Shown piece by piece: positions 47,669-59,584 of a stretch of 64,000 nt of DNA. Numbering within the stretch: the first letter of the stretch is position 1; each line of letters begins with the position of its first letter. The notes under the pieces were generated by a model that ran no database searches, was not told the DNA's origin, and saw only the letters and a list, made by a program, of their open reading frames with translations. The stretch spans positions 95,120,947 through 95,184,946 of the forward strand of contig CM056573.1 in NCBI GenBank assembly GCA_029721435.1. Reading direction: 5' to 3'. Both the position numbers and the translations under genes were made by a program. The DNA is from Gymnothorax reevesii. Taxonomy: Eukaryota; Chordata; Actinopteri; Anguilliformes; Muraenidae.

Positions 47669-48984
47669 TACACTGCCGTCCATAATTATTGGCTCCCCTG
47701 GTTAAGATGTCTTCTAATAAATTCAGTTTTTTTTCTAAATAATATAGGACCACAATAAAAAAAAGAGAAAAATCCAACCTTTAATTCAAGTACATTTATT
47801 CAGTGGGAAAAAAATCCCACATTAACAAAGAATTCTTTTACATCAAATCATGTGTGCCACAATTATTAGCACCCCTGATGTTAATACTTTGTACAACCCA
47901 TGAGAGGAGCTTGATTCTGTGTCTGGTGAACCATTTCTGAGTAGATTTGGCCACATTTTTAGGGTCATTATCTTACTGAAAGACCCAGTGACGACCCATC
48001 TTCAGCTTTCGGGCAGAGGCCACCAGATTTTGATTTAAAATGTCCTGGTATTTCAAAGCGTTCATGATGCCATGCACCCTAACAAGGTTCCCAGGGCCTC
48101 TGGAGGAGAAACAGGCCCACAGCATCACCGATCCTTCCCCATACTTCATAGTGAGCATGAGGTGCTTTTCTGAATACCCATCTTTTGTGTTCCGCCAGAC
48201 CCACTTAGAGTGTTTGTTGCCAAAAAGCTCTATTTTGGTCTCTTCTGACCAAAGCACATGGTCCCAGTTGAAGTCCCAGTACTGCTTAGCGAACTCCAGA
48301 CGTTTGCGTTTATGACTGTGAGTGAGAAAAGGTTTTTTCTGTGCATGCCTCCCAAACAGCTTGTTGGCATGTAGATAGCGCCTGATGATTGTTTTGGAGA
48401 CTTTATGACCCCAAGATGCTACCATTTGTTGCAATTCCTGACAGTGAGCTTTGGAGAACTTTTTTCTCTTACCATCCTCCTCACTGTGCATATTGGCAAA
48501 ATAACCTTGCGTCCTCGTCCAGGCTTGTTTACCACTGTTCCAGTTGTTTTAAACTTCTTCATGATTCCTCTGACAGTAGATTTGGGCAGGTGCAGGCGAG
48601 TGGCTATTTTCTTGTAGCCATTGCCTGACTTGTGAAGGTCGACACATCTGCCTTACTTGAATGGCGTGTTCCTTTGTCTTTCCCATGTTGAAGAGTGATG
48701 AGATAAATGGCCTCTGTGTCACATCATATTTATACCCCAGGGAAACAGGAAGTGATGGATTACTAATTAAATGTTCCTAGATACTCTGATCAACTTTGTA
48801 AACTACCGTAGAAATGACAGAAATGCTTCAATTACATTTATTTCCTATGACTTGTTAGGGGTGCAAATAATTGTGTAACAGGTGATTTTATGAAAAATAA
48901 TTGTTTCTTAGTCAGAATTGAATTTATTTTAAGGCTTTTAACACATCTTAACCAGGGGTGCCAATAATTTTGGAGGTCGCTGTA
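47669..48984 (-). mobile_element. Tc1-like element, copy G
   Basis: Ends CACTGCCGTCCATAATTATT with GGCTCCCCTGGTTAAGATGT, and at the right the complement (ACATCTTAACCAGGGGTGCC, then AATAATTTTGGAGG). TA flanks both ends. At 1.3 kb it is shorter than a full Tc1 because part of the catalytic domain is deleted near the left end. Confidence 0.88.
47890..48686 (-). pseudogene. Tc1-like transposase pseudogene (copy G)
   Basis: From the ATG at 48686 the start is MGKTKEHAIQ-like, followed in later frames by the DNA-binding region. The longest intact frame (48491 to 47973) reads NMHSEEDGKRKKFSKAHCQE, then RYLHANKLFGRHAQKKPFLT, HVLWSEETKIELFGNKH and MLWACFSSRGPG to MGRHWVFQ. A TAA stop replaces the codon before DNDPK. 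The first catalytic residue, normally Asp in the WSDETK motif, is Glu here (WSEETK). The region carrying the DDE glutamate is deleted. It is catalytically dead. Confidence 0.85.
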
Positions 48985-49805
48985 TCATGAAATAAATATT
49001 TCTCTTTAAAAATGTGTGCCGCATTTACTCAATCCCCTTTAGTTAATACTTTTTGCAGCTGCCCTTTGCCAGTATAAAAATGCCGAGACAACTTCTATTG
49101 TGTATAATGAGTTTGAAGACATGACAACGGGAGAGTTGTTATATTAATTATAGCATTTCAGCGCCTGTTTGTTTACAGTCAGATGCCTTCTTTTACGACA
49201 GAATTCATACATATTTTCTTGCAAAACTGTTGTCATAACGTCTAACCTCACCAGAATTGTCCCGGTATCATTATTCATTAAATTAGGAGCAGTTACAGTT
49301 GTTTTATTTGCAGGCTAACTTTGAGTACCTGTTTTGTCCCTACCGCTCTGCTGCTCTGCCAGAGAGGTGCTTGACTCACAAGCAGTGACAGCGGTAGGCA
49401 ACTGGAAGGGACGCGGTCCAAAGAAAATGATTGGTCAGACTTTTATCAGAAATACATGAGAATTGAATATTGATGAGTTTCAACACCTGGTGGATTTCTT
49501 TTACACTTTAGTGTGCCATATGCTTATTAGGAGCATATTAAAATTACAAAAGTGTAAAAATGCCAGAAAGGAAAGAATTGCTTTTAAGTTCTTTCAAAAA
49601 AATTTGATGTGTATTAATAAGATTAACAAAACACAAAATTGGTTTGACTCCTTCTCAATTGCTTGTAAAATAAATTTTTCACAATGTGCCAAATGGTTTT
49701 CACCAATTCGGAGTTGACAACGCCTTTCATTTGACTGGTTACATTTTATGCAGTTATTTCCAAAACAACGCAAAATGGGTATGGTATATTTCGGTTAACG
49801 AGGGT
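48985..49805. other. No gene recognised
   Basis: AT-rich spacer. An 84-codon frame at 49463-49717 has no recognisable domain. Confidence 0.4.
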
Positions 49806-51060
49806 TAAGATGTGAGGTTTTACGAAATGAACCAAGAGCAAACACCAGTAAAATGCAAAAAGGAGGCTTTATTTCTGAAGAGGGAAACCCCCCAACAGAG
49901 CTGGCAACAGCACAATGTCCGCAATCCAAAATCAGAATCCAAAGGGCGAAATCCAGAGTCATACACAGGGCACCAATCACAAAAAATCGTAGTCAGACAA
50001 AAGAGGTCAAAAAACAAGAATGCAGCAAAAGTACAGGGAATAGGCAAAGCTTGATATCAAGGACGGTCCAGTCAGAAAGATAAACACTGAGAAATCAAGG
50101 CGAGAAATGTGGCACGAGAAAACTAGGGAGAACGATCTGACAAGAGTGTGAACCAAACAGACATCTTATATACACACCCGGGGTAAACACATGACCAGGG
50201 AGAACAGGTGCAATCAATGGTAACAATGATCAGGGAGAGGCACATGAGGAATAAACTTGAATTGGCTGTAGCCAAAATGCAGACAGGGATCACAAGACAA
50301 ACCTAAGTACAAAACAACAGCTCCAGTTAAGGAGTGCTAAAGTGCCAAGATAAAAGAAAAGGAAAGCACAAAGTATAAGTGGAAATCCACAGAAACTTGC
50401 AGCAGAGATAATTAGGGATAGGCAAGGAGGCGGAGATTAGAATTGAGCGACTGCTGAGAGATCGTTAGTCAATTAGTATGTGCAGCTATACAATCCCGAG
50501 TGCATGTTAGAAAGTTAGTAAAAATATACAAGATTAGTGTGGTTAGTAATTAGCAAAAACTTGTTACTGTGTTAGTAAGACAGTAAAAGAGAGAGGAAGG
50601 AAGAACACGAGATAATGAAAGAAGATTGAAACCCAGAAACCAATAAATCACCCGAATGAGTGGCGCACAAGACAAGGGACCGTGAGCAAAGATACACACA
50701 TGACAAAACAGGGGAGACAAAGTGCAAAGCATGGAAATGAAAACATGGCATGGAAACTAAATGATCTACACATGATATATAAACAGGAAATCTAAATTAC
50801 CAAAACACAAAACACAATCCTAAGAATAGTCAGACATATGCAGTGGTCACTAAGCACAGAATCAAACAACATGGCATAGCCAGGCACAGAACTTAAACAT
50901 GAAAGGCAGAAAATCACAGATCACAACATAAGAGGGCAAACAACTGCTCTAAACATTAAATGCACTGACTTAAGACAAATTAAAAGCTTGTTAAAATCCT
51001 GTGATTACAATTGTGGCTGGAACAAAATCCAGCATACACAGAGGGCCCCCAGGTACAACG
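49806..51060 (+). repeat. Dispersed repeat K, long copy 1
   Basis: The sequence from ACGAAATGAACCAAGAGCAA through AAACCCCCCAACAGAGCTGG and GACGGTCCAGTCAGAAAGAT recurs in the same orientation at 63026-64000 and, as an inverted fragment, at 42838-43115. No convincing coding frame. It may be a long terminal repeat or a non-autonomous element; I could not identify ends. Confidence 0.65.
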
Positions 51061-51114
51061 TTGAATACCACTGATATAAACTATTTCTATTATAATTGAG
51101 TTGTATTTCACCCG

Positions 51115-51557
51115 ACACACTCAGGCATGATTACTGCCAGCCCTACTGAATCAAAACATCCCTCAAATAGAACCTATCTGGCAATGTAAAGTATGCAAAC
51201 AGCAGCCCATGATGCCACAATCAAAAGAAATTCAAGAACTGACAAGAAACAAATTTTTTGACATGCTTCAGTCTGGAAAGGGTTACAAAACCATTCTTAG
51301 GCTCAGGCACTCCAGCAAACCATGATGACAGTCATTGTGCACAAATGGAGAGAACAATGGTGAGCCTTCCCAGCTGTGGTCAGTCTACCAAAATGCATGG
51401 CTGGCACGAGATCTGTTGGCTATGATTAATTTGAGTACCTCAGAGAAGAACAGGCAATACTATGTACTCTTTTCAAAATGATTACGATGACCTGATCATA
51501 CAAATATGAGAAATCAGGATGGGAGCAGAAAGGTAATTCTACAGCACTGTACGTCCT
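51115..51557 (+). mobile_element. Tc1-like relic of the H family, internally deleted
   Basis: CAGGCATGATTACTGCCAGC, AAAGAAATTCAAGAACTGAC and TCTGGAAAGGGTTACAAAAC match copy H near 23180-23350 with about one change in six to eight bases. It ends in the family terminus ACAGCACTGTA. The catalytic half is deleted. Confidence 0.75.
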
Positions 51558-52130
51558 TCAAATTCCTAGGGCCACATTTAGGCACTCTCCTTTTAACCTC
51601 TTCCCACAGTTTTTCTATTGGATTTAGGTTAAGGGACTGAGAAGGCATAAGCAATCCTTGATTCTTTGGTTGTTGAACCAATTTTAATTTCAGTCTGATA
51701 CATGCTTTGGATTGTTGTCCTGTTGTGCAGATGGTGACTGATCATAGCTTTGGAGACTTTCAAACTCTAAGAAAAAAACAATGTCTGCTATTCTCCCATT
51801 TTGATACTTTAAGTCTCCTTTAGCCCTTCAGCCATTCTCTTCACAGTGCATGCGTTCAATCATGGGCTCTCATCCTCTTCAAAGTGGATTCTTAACATTG
51901 CCACATGCTGTAAGCTTCTTAATTATTGCCCTGACAGTTGAACAGGTTTTTTCAGCTTTTAAGCCATTTTCTCAAAGCTATTTTCACATTTGAGCTGCTC
52001 AGAAACTTTTTCACACATCATCCCTTTTACAAGTTTGTCTGAGCCTGCTGTTGGATGACTAGTGGAAATTGGCCTATGCATCAATTCATATTTATACTGC
52101 AGAGAAAAAGGAAGTCATGGATGACTGTTT
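51558..52130 (-). mobile_element. Old Tc1-like relic, probably continued at 62455-62640
   Basis: Minus-strand transposase vestiges are recognisable from the layout shared with copy G (for example CATATTTATACTGCAGAGAA, AGGAAGTCATGG near 52110). It breaks off exactly where copy D2 begins. The sequence right of D2 (TAATTATTGTGATATG, then ATAAATAAAATTGAGAC) could be its other end, but that join is weakly supported. Confidence 0.5.
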
Positions 52131-52343
52131 TACACTGAACAAAAATATAAATGCCCCACGTCAAATTTTTGAGTTTTTATTGTCAAAAAACTGGAACCGG
52201 GATTCGTTTGTGAATAGCACTCTTCTCCAGTGCGCCAAGGGCCATTGAACGTGTGCGTTTGCCCATGCGAGTCGGTTCCGACGCTGGACAGCAGTGAAAT
52301 CCAGACCACGGTGAGGACGCCCAGGTGAAAAAGTATTACACTT

Positions 52344-52358
52344 AATTATATTGAAAAT
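52344..52358 (+). repeat. Target-site duplication of the L1-like element, left copy
   Basis: AATTATATTGAAAAT, identical to 59585-59599. It starts directly after TT, fitting the TT/AAAA-type nick preference of L1 endonucleases. Confidence 0.9.
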
Positions 52359-52418
52359 TGAGGAGGATCGTCATGCTGGTGTGAATGCAACTCCTGCGAG
52401 ACTGTGCAGAGATTCAGT

Positions 52419-52426
52419 ATGGCGGC
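52419..52426 (+). promoter_or_regulatory. Possible YY1-type site in the L1 5' UTR
   Basis: ATGGCGGC stands about 60 bp from the 5' end. A YY1 site near the start positions transcription initiation in human L1. The match is eight bases only, so this is a suggestion. Confidence 0.35.
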
Positions 52427-52635
52427 TCTCAGCTGCTTGAGTAACACCTGAGTAGCAATCTAGCTAACTTGTAAACTAGCCTAAACGTTTTTTTATTTTC
52501 GTCTTTCCAACTCTTGTTTTCTTTTTCTATTCTTTTTGTCATCTACTTTTCATCGCCATTCAAACTGGAATACTATCAATCGACCTGGAAGCCCTATTGG
52601 ATTATTTCAATGAGTTATTTGACAGAATCGACAAT

Positions 52636-53463
52636 ATGAATAAGGAAATCAACATAGACCGCACTGAACCAGCGAAAGCCACCAGTTCATCCACACCTTT
52701 CAGTAAGAGACCCCGTCCAGATTCACTCGATAGTACAGGTACATCTCCATCCCCGAAGCCACCATGCTGCACAACCACCGAGGTAAGCGACATTCTCATT
52801 TCCATCGAAAATAAACTCACCGGACTGGACGCCAGAATCGCACTCATTGAAGTGCTACATAAGGAATTCCAGTCACGGCGCTACAGCCTTGAATACAGTC
52901 AAGAACAGATAGACACTCTCACTAAGGTAAACAAATCTCTGCAGCATTCCGTCAACACGCTGACCGACCAACTTGCATTTACCACCGCCGACAATAAAAC
53001 CATGAAAGAAACCATCCTCGATTTACAAGCACGCAGTATGAGAGACAATCTCGTTTTCTCCGGCATTCCCGAACAACCGACTGAAGACCCAGAATCATCT
53101 GTAAAGGAATTCATGTCTAAACAGCTCAAACTACCCGCAGAAACTGTCAACAATATCACATTCCACCGCGTTCATCGTCTCGGACCAAAAAACCATCTTA
53201 GCAATAGACCCCGGCCCATCATTGCGAAATTCGAGCATTTTAAACAAAAACAACTAGTACAGCGACAAGGCAGGCAGCTCAAAGGAACGGACTTCGGACT
53301 CAATGATCAATACCCTAAAGAAGTCATGCAAAGGCGCAAACAGTTATTCCCCATCCGAAAGAAGGCAATGGCTGAAGGAAAAAAAGCAATCATCTCACTT
53401 GACAAATTATACATAAATGGACAGTTATACCGAGATAAAGATGTAACCCCCTGGCTTTTCTGA
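52636..53463 (+). CDS. L1 ORF1 protein (RNA-binding chaperone)
   Basis: ORF1p coats L1 RNA and acts as a nucleic-acid chaperone in the retrotransposition particle. The ATG at 52636 is the first in frame and gives 275 residues; the frame is open further upstream, but only non-ATG codons are available. The order fits L1 ORF1p: a Ser/Pro-rich, probably disordered N-terminus (TSSSTPFSKRPRPDS), a heptad-rich coiled-coil region (about residues 65-140, ISIENKLTGLDARIALIEVL), then an RRM-like domain (RDNLVFSGIPE to HRVHRLGP) and a C-terminal domain (RPRPIIAKFEHFKQKQLV, FPIRKKAMAEGKKA). It has no stop or frameshift. Its partner ORF2 lies 878 bp downstream on the same transcript. Confidence 0.88.
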   Translation: MNKEINIDRTEPAKATSSSTPFSKRPRPDSLDSTGTSPSPKPPCCTTTEVSDILISIENKLTGLDARIALIEVLHKEFQSRRYSLEYSQEQIDTLTKVNKSLQHSVNTLTDQLAFTTADNKTMKETILDLQARSMRDNLVFSGIPEQPTEDPESSVKEFMSKQLKLPAETVNNITFHRVHRLGPKNHLSNRPRPIIAKFEHFKQKQLVQRQGRQLKGTDFGLNDQYPKEVMQRRKQLFPIRKKAMAEGKKAIISLDKLYINGQLYRDKDVTPWLF

Positions 53464-54341
53464 ACCATCCTACTATCACACATTCTCATACCCACTGTTC
53501 ACATAGCTACTCTCACATACAGATAAAATACTCTGTCATGCAGTGTCTATCTCCAAAATCCGAAGACACCACAAGTAAATATAAATATGTGTATATGTAA
53601 TGATTTAAATGATGTGAATATGATAATGGACTGTATAAACTATGATTGTTATAATTGTTTAGTATTGTACTTATGTATAGTATCATATTATTATACACAC
53701 TATCATATATCAATATTATATTATCATTATTATTATTATTATTATACTATTATTATTAACTATTGTATCTGTGCTATGTATCATATTCATATTCAGTATA
53801 TAACACAATCATATATACATCATCATATTATTATCATGATATACATCATGATATTATCTTATCATTTATTATACTAATTTTTTAAAGAATAAATATTGTA
53901 CTTATACCAGTATATACTGTAGCACTATACTACATATATCCACTGTATTGTTGATGTTGTTGTTATTATTATTATTATTATTATCAATGTTATTATTGTA
54001 ACAACTCCCATACATACATTATTGCACCTAGTCTCACTGTAGTCTACTTACTCTAATCCTTACCACTCTTTTGAATGTTGTTCTGTGTACTCGCTGTCTG
54101 TGTTTCTGTGGCAATATTTGTTTGTTTGTCTGTCTCAGGTTGGCGTTTTATGTTTTCAGGTCAAACTCACCAACACACTGATCTACAGACAAATTCATAT
54201 ACACTTGCACTCGCATACAAACAGGCGAGTGCAGACACACACACACAGACACACACACATGTATGTGTATATGTATGTATATTTGTATGTGTATGTGTAT
54301 ATATATGAGTATTAATGTTAGATATTTAGTATACCCTTAAA
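53464..54341 (+). other. L1 inter-ORF spacer, microsatellite-laden
   Basis: 878 bp of low-complexity DNA: ATT/ATA runs (53720-53760, 53955-53985), ATCATAT-type repeats, and a CA/TG tract with TATG repeats (54230-54305). No coding signal. The spacer in human L1 is only about 60 bp. Confidence 0.75.
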
Positions 54342-57300
54342 ATGTCATCATTAAAATTTCTATCTTGGAATATTTGTGGAATTGGCTCCCAGGCAAAAAA
54401 ATTACGAATATTCACCCAATTATCCAAACTTAAAGCAGACATATGTTTACTTCAAGAAACCCATCTCTCTGAATCAAACCACAACAAATTAATATCAGCA
54501 CATTACAGTCAAGTGTTTTCAGCTTATTACAACACTAAACAAAGAGGAGTTTCCATTCTTATTAGCAACAAAATCACATTTATCCACAATTCCACCATTA
54601 CAGATCCAGAAGGACGATTTATCATTATTAATATTTCAATCGACAATAAACCGGTCACAATTTGCAATATTTACGGCCCCAACACAGACGACCCATCTTT
54701 TTTTCAGACCTTTTTCTCTTCTATCTCAGCTAACTGCCCAATTATCATAGGAGGCGATTTCAATACAGTCATCAATCCACTAATTGACAAAAGCAATACT
54801 TCACATAACAGGCGCACCTGGCAGTCAACAGAAACAATAAAACAGTTCATGGGCGATTTTGGTCTTGGTGATAGTTGGCGGCTTCAACACCCTTCAGTAA
54901 GGCAATACTCTTTTTTCTCATCGGTTCATCAATCATACTCACGCATCGATTACTTCTTGACAAGCAACTCAATTATACCAAATATTTCAGATTCAAAGAT
55001 ACACTCAAAAATAATCAGTGACCATGCTCCAATAACATTCACATGGAATAGAACTCCTTCACATAAACATAACACCAGGTGGCGCTTTAATACATCACTC
55101 CTCACAGACCCTGATTCCAGTAACCTCATTAAAAAGGAGTGGGCATCCTTCCTAGAAATAAATGATTCCCCAGAGTCATCTCCGTCCATCGTTTGGGAAA
55201 CAGGAAAAGCAGTCTTAAGAGGAATCATCATTTCATACTCCACTTACAAAAAAAAGAAACAACAAGAGCAAGAATCCGATCTGGAACAAAAAATTCAACT
55301 CCTCGAAGGCATTAATGCAAATAACCCAACTGAAGACACACAGAATGAATTAAGAAAATATAAATCTCAACTGAACGAAATTACAAACAAGAAAATTCAA
55401 TTTTTAATTCATAGACTCCGTCAAGAACACTTCCACCATAATAATAAATCTGGTAAATACTTATCAAACCAAATTAAACACAACAAAGAAAAAGCAACCA
55501 TTTCTGTCATAAGGGACTCAACAGGGAAGCCATCACAATCACCTGAAGAAATAAACAGCATTTTCAAAGAATTCTATACCAACTTATATTCGTCTAAAAA
55601 GGACCCAGAACAGTTAGATATTGACTCATTTCTCAGCAGCATCAACCTACCACAGCTCACCCAAGATCAAATTACAACACTTGAATCACCAATAACGGAT
55701 AAGGAACTCGCTAGCGCCCTCAAACTTATGCCCAATAATAGAACACCGGGACCTGACGGCTTCCCTGCTGAGTTCTACAAACACTTCTGGTCCATTCTTG
55801 CCCCACTATTCCAAAGAGTAATAACCGAAATAAAACAGAACTCAAAATTACCAGCTAACATGAACATTGCCACAATATCGCTTCTTTTGAAACCAAACAA
55901 AGATCCATCACTTCCTACCAGCTATCGCCCCCTATCACTGCTCAATGTTGATCTGAAAATCATCACTAAAACACTCGCTCACAGAATGGAAAAAATAATC
56001 TCATCCATAATTCACCCTGATCAGACTGGCTTTATTAAAGGTAGACATTCATCCAGTAACACACGCAGACTTTTTAATATAATGGATCACTCAGCACAAA
56101 AGGACATACCAACCGTCATTATCTCTCTAGATGCAGAAAAAGCTTTTGACAGGGTTAACTGGTCATTTCTCAAATCAACAATGCAAAAATTTGGCTTTGG
56201 GGAGTCATTTATTAACTGGGTGAAAATTCTGTACACTGCACCCACAGCCACAGTCATCACTAATGGACTAACTTCACAACGATTCACATTACACAGGGGG
56301 ACTAGGCAAGGATGCCCACTTTCTCCATCTTTATTCACCATTTTCATTGAACCATTAGCAGCAGCCATCCGCCAAAACGTCAACATTCAAGGATTCAAAA
56401 CACAAAATGAACATCATAAAATCAGTCTCTATGCTGACGATATTTTGCTTTTCTTACAAAAAACCCCACTCATCACTACTAGAAACAATCAGAGTTTTTG
56501 ACACATTCTCTAAAATCTCCAATTATTCAATAAACTGGCATAAATCCTCAATCTTACCTCTGCAACCTAACAGTTGGGATGTGGCAGCATTCACCCCACC
56601 AATTCCTTTATGCACTACTCACATTACTTATCTAGGTATCAATATTTCTCCCAGGCTGTCAGAATTATTCAACCTTAATCACGCCCCCTTGCTTAAGACA
56701 ACAACTGACAACCTCCTCCGCTGGATGAATTTACCTCTCTCAATAACAGGCAGAATTGCCACAATAAAAATGACCATACTTCCCAGAATTAATTATTTAT
56801 TTTCTATGACTCCCACCCACCCTACTACTTCCTGGTTCAAATCATTAGATTCAATCATTATCAAATTTTACTGGAAAAACAAGACCCCAAGAATTAAATT
56901 AACAACCTTACAAAAACCCAAAGCACAGGGAGGACTTGCAGCACCAAATTTCTTTTACTACTACATTGCAAATCAGCTTCAGTACTTATTCAAATGGATT
57001 CATCCCCACCAATCAGATAATACATGGATGAATATAGAACAGACAAACTGCAAAAATATCCCCATTTCAGACTTACCATTTCTCAGTCAGTCCATCAAAC
57101 ATTACCCCTGCTTTAAGACATTCACAATATCAGCAACTCTGACGGCCTGGTGGAAATTCCACAAAATCACAAACTCCACGTTAACTTTTTCAAAATTCAC
57201 TCCGATTTGGAATAACCCCGATTTTCTTAGTAGTAAAAAACCATTACATGTCTTCACATGGTCAGAAAGAGGGATCACTCACTTATCACATACGACTCAA

Positions 57301-58107
57301 AATAATACACTTGTTTCATTCACTCATCTGGTCCGGGAGCACGGCATCAGGAGCAATCAGTTTCTAGAATACTTACAGCTGAAATCATCAATTCAAGCTA
57401 CCTGTAACATTAAATCCATCAACCTTGACTTACCTCCATCAGCCTCAGACCTAATCAACATTCATTCAACGAAAAAACTCCTCTCAAAAATATATAGAAT
57501 AATTTTAACATCAGATAAAACAATTTCTATACCAACAGGAAAATGGGAAAGAGATCTGCTGATTGCTCCTGATGCTGACTTCTGGAACCAAATCTGCCAA
57601 AATATTTATTTCATGACTAAAAATTCAAACTTACAGTTGATTCAATACAAAATACTTCACAGAACCCACTACACTGGCCAGAAAATGTTTAAAATGGGCT
57701 TCACATCAGAAACATGTTCTAACTGCACCCAAAACCAACCAGACACTTATATCCATGCTATTTGGCACTGTACACCAATTCAACAGTTTTGGGAAAAGGT
57801 CACAAATTCACTCTCTGATCTGTTTGGCTGTCACATCCCTCTGTCCCCCCCACTCTGCTTACTAGGTGACACAACAGTTATAAATTTGACAAGATCAAAA
57901 AAAAAAATTCTTCTAATAGCCCTAACTGTCGCCAAGAAAACAATCCTCATGAACTGGAAATCCAAAAGCAATACAAGCATCACACAATGGAAGAATTATC
58001 TGATGGATCACATTACTATGGAAAACACAAGATCTGACCCCACAGAACATGATATATCAGAATCCCCGTCCATCTGGACCCCTCTCATCAACTTCTTACA
58101 AACATAA
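54342..58107 (+). CDS. L1 ORF2: endonuclease and reverse transcriptase, one frameshift
   Basis: ORF2p nicks target DNA and reverse-transcribes the L1 RNA. From the ATG at 54342, an APE-type endonuclease occupies about residues 1-235 with its signature residues in place: N10 (SWNICG), E39 (LLQETHL), D139 and N141 (GGDFNTV), D227 and H228 (SDHAPI). The reverse transcriptase follows, with YRPLSLLN, SLDAEKAFDRV (D597), RQGCPLSPSLF and YADD (D699, D700). A stop at 56501 ends this frame; the +1 frame continues directly (LETIRVFDTFSK...). The shift maps to a six-A run near 56461-56467, one base too many. The continuation (to 58107) includes YLGINISP, the thumb region and a CCHC motif (CSNC..H....C) near residue 1125. 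Apart from this indel the ORF looks complete. Confidence 0.9.
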
Positions 58108-58352
58108 TCCGGCAAAGCAATATACCTCTTTTGCCTGGGAACCAATCTCAGATTACCTTAAGCACATTCATTTATTCAAAAATTCATTTATATACAAGTT
58201 TACATTCATGCGTACATACAAACAAACACAAAATACATTAAAAGCACACATACATACATTCAAGCTAATCATTACTTATATTACCTATCATTACTTATAA
58301 ATGATAATTTTATAACTTATAACTGATGGCGATGGCGGTAACGAGGGCAGCA

Positions 58353-58353
58353 A

Positions 58354-58394
<41 letters not shown>
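58353..58394. repeat. (ATT)n microsatellite in L1 3' UTR
   Basis: An ATT trinucleotide run of about 42 bp. Confidence 0.9.
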
Positions 58395-58396
<2 letters not shown>

Positions 58397-58853
58397 ATTA
58401 TTTAACAAGAAATTACAAATATACAGTTGCTGAATGACAATGATGAGTGTATGATTGATGTTCCCATTATTTGGTCAGGGGAGCGGCGTGGGCTCTGTGG
58501 CCTGCGCTTGCCTTCGCCCTCTCGGCCTTCTTCCAATCCCCACGCCTGGGCTAATGCCAGCTTTCATGCCTTTGCCACCCCCCCCCCCTTTTTTTTTTCT
58601 CCTCCCCTCTCTCTCTCTGTTATACACCATGTTCAGTGTGAAGATGATGGAGAGGGAGGAAGAAAGAGGAAGGGAAAGAACACACTCAAAGAGTAGGGCA
58701 AGTGGGGCTGGACGTAGGGGCTGCCTTTGGTTGGCTTCGCGTCACATTCCTCACTTTTTTAATGCACCACACCAGCTGAGTCACATCCCCCCCAAGAGAA
58801 GGGAAAGAGGATGAGGGAAGGAGAAGGGGCAGGCAGGGCGGTGAGCAGCGTCT

Positions 58854-58899
58854 GGGATGGGGTGGGGGGGTGGCCGGGGGGGCGGGGGGTGGTGGGGGT
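58854..58899 (+). other. G-rich tract, predicted G-quadruplex
   Basis: Runs of GGGG, GGGGGGG, GGGGGGG, GGGGGG and GGGGG with one- to five-base gaps on the sense strand of the L1 3' UTR. G-quadruplex-forming tracts are known at this place in mammalian L1 elements. Confidence 0.7.
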
Positions 58900-59136
58900 C
58901 ACAGGCCGTTTTCCTTCTTAAATTATTATTATTATTACTAATTGTTGTTGCTGTCGTCGTCTCTGCGCCGTCGTCATTAGTTCCACTTAAAAAAAAAAAA
59001 AAAAAACTGTTGCTCCCTTAACAATTCCTATCACAATAACTATTTTTGATATAATTATTATAACTATCAACTATAATATAAATATGTTACGACTACTATG
59101 AAGATATACCTGCGTACATGTACACATACACTCACA

Positions 59137-59139
<3 letters not shown>

Positions 59140-59179
<40 letters not shown>
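59140..59179. repeat. (CA)n microsatellite in L1 3' UTR
   Basis: About 20 uninterrupted CA units. Confidence 0.95.
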
Positions 59180-59183
<4 letters not shown>

Positions 59184-59565
59184 TTATCAACTTTTGTCCA
59201 TCATTTTATCTGTCTGTCTGTCTGTTTATGGGTCCTTTTATGTATGTGTTTAAGCCCGCGCCTCACACAATAAACATCCACTCATCTGCCATTGATACAC
59301 GCCTTTACCCCCCACGTGGTCCTATCTGTTACATACTTCATTCACCAATGTTTAATTTACATGCACTTATCTACTGGAATTCAAGTTGAGTTCTCTCTTC
59401 TGTTCTAATTATTATATTTTTTTCTTTCTTTTATATATATCTATATATTTTGTTCTTTTTTAATTTTTTTTTCTTACAAATCTCATTCTGCTGTCTAATT
59501 TGCATTTTCTCATCTGAAAATAAAAACAAAGTTGTCCTCCAAAGAGGGGGGGTGGTGGCGGGCTT

Positions 59566-59584
59566 AAAAAAAAAAAAAAAAAAA
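59566..59584 (+). other. L1 poly(A) tail
   Basis: About 20 A residues (up to 59586 if the duplication's first two A's are counted) immediately before the right target duplication, the expected product of target-primed reverse transcription. Confidence 0.85.

Larger units (their letters stand above)
58108..59565 (+). other. L1 3' UTR, long and low-complexity
   Basis: About 1.46 kb between the ORF2 stop and the A-tail. It holds an (ATT)n run, a C-tract followed by T and CT-rich sequence (58577-58620), a G-rich tract (58854-58899), a second A-run near 58988 and a CA repeat. No coding frame is credible. Confidence 0.75.
52359..59584 (+). mobile_element. L1-like LINE, near-complete, 7.2 kb
   Basis: Bounded by a perfect 15-bp target duplication and ending in an A-run (59566-59584). 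The order is 5' UTR, ORF1, an 878-bp spacer, ORF2 and a 1.5-kb 3' UTR. ORF1 is open and ORF2 has a single visible frameshift, so the insertion is young or assembled with one error. It lies inside the CCCAGGTG-ended DNA element. Confidence 0.92.

Noticed and set aside
53587..53877. Tyr- and Ile-rich 96-codon frame between the L1 ORFs
   Set aside because: Product of AT-rich microsatellite sequence (TAT, ATT, CAT repeats), not a protein.
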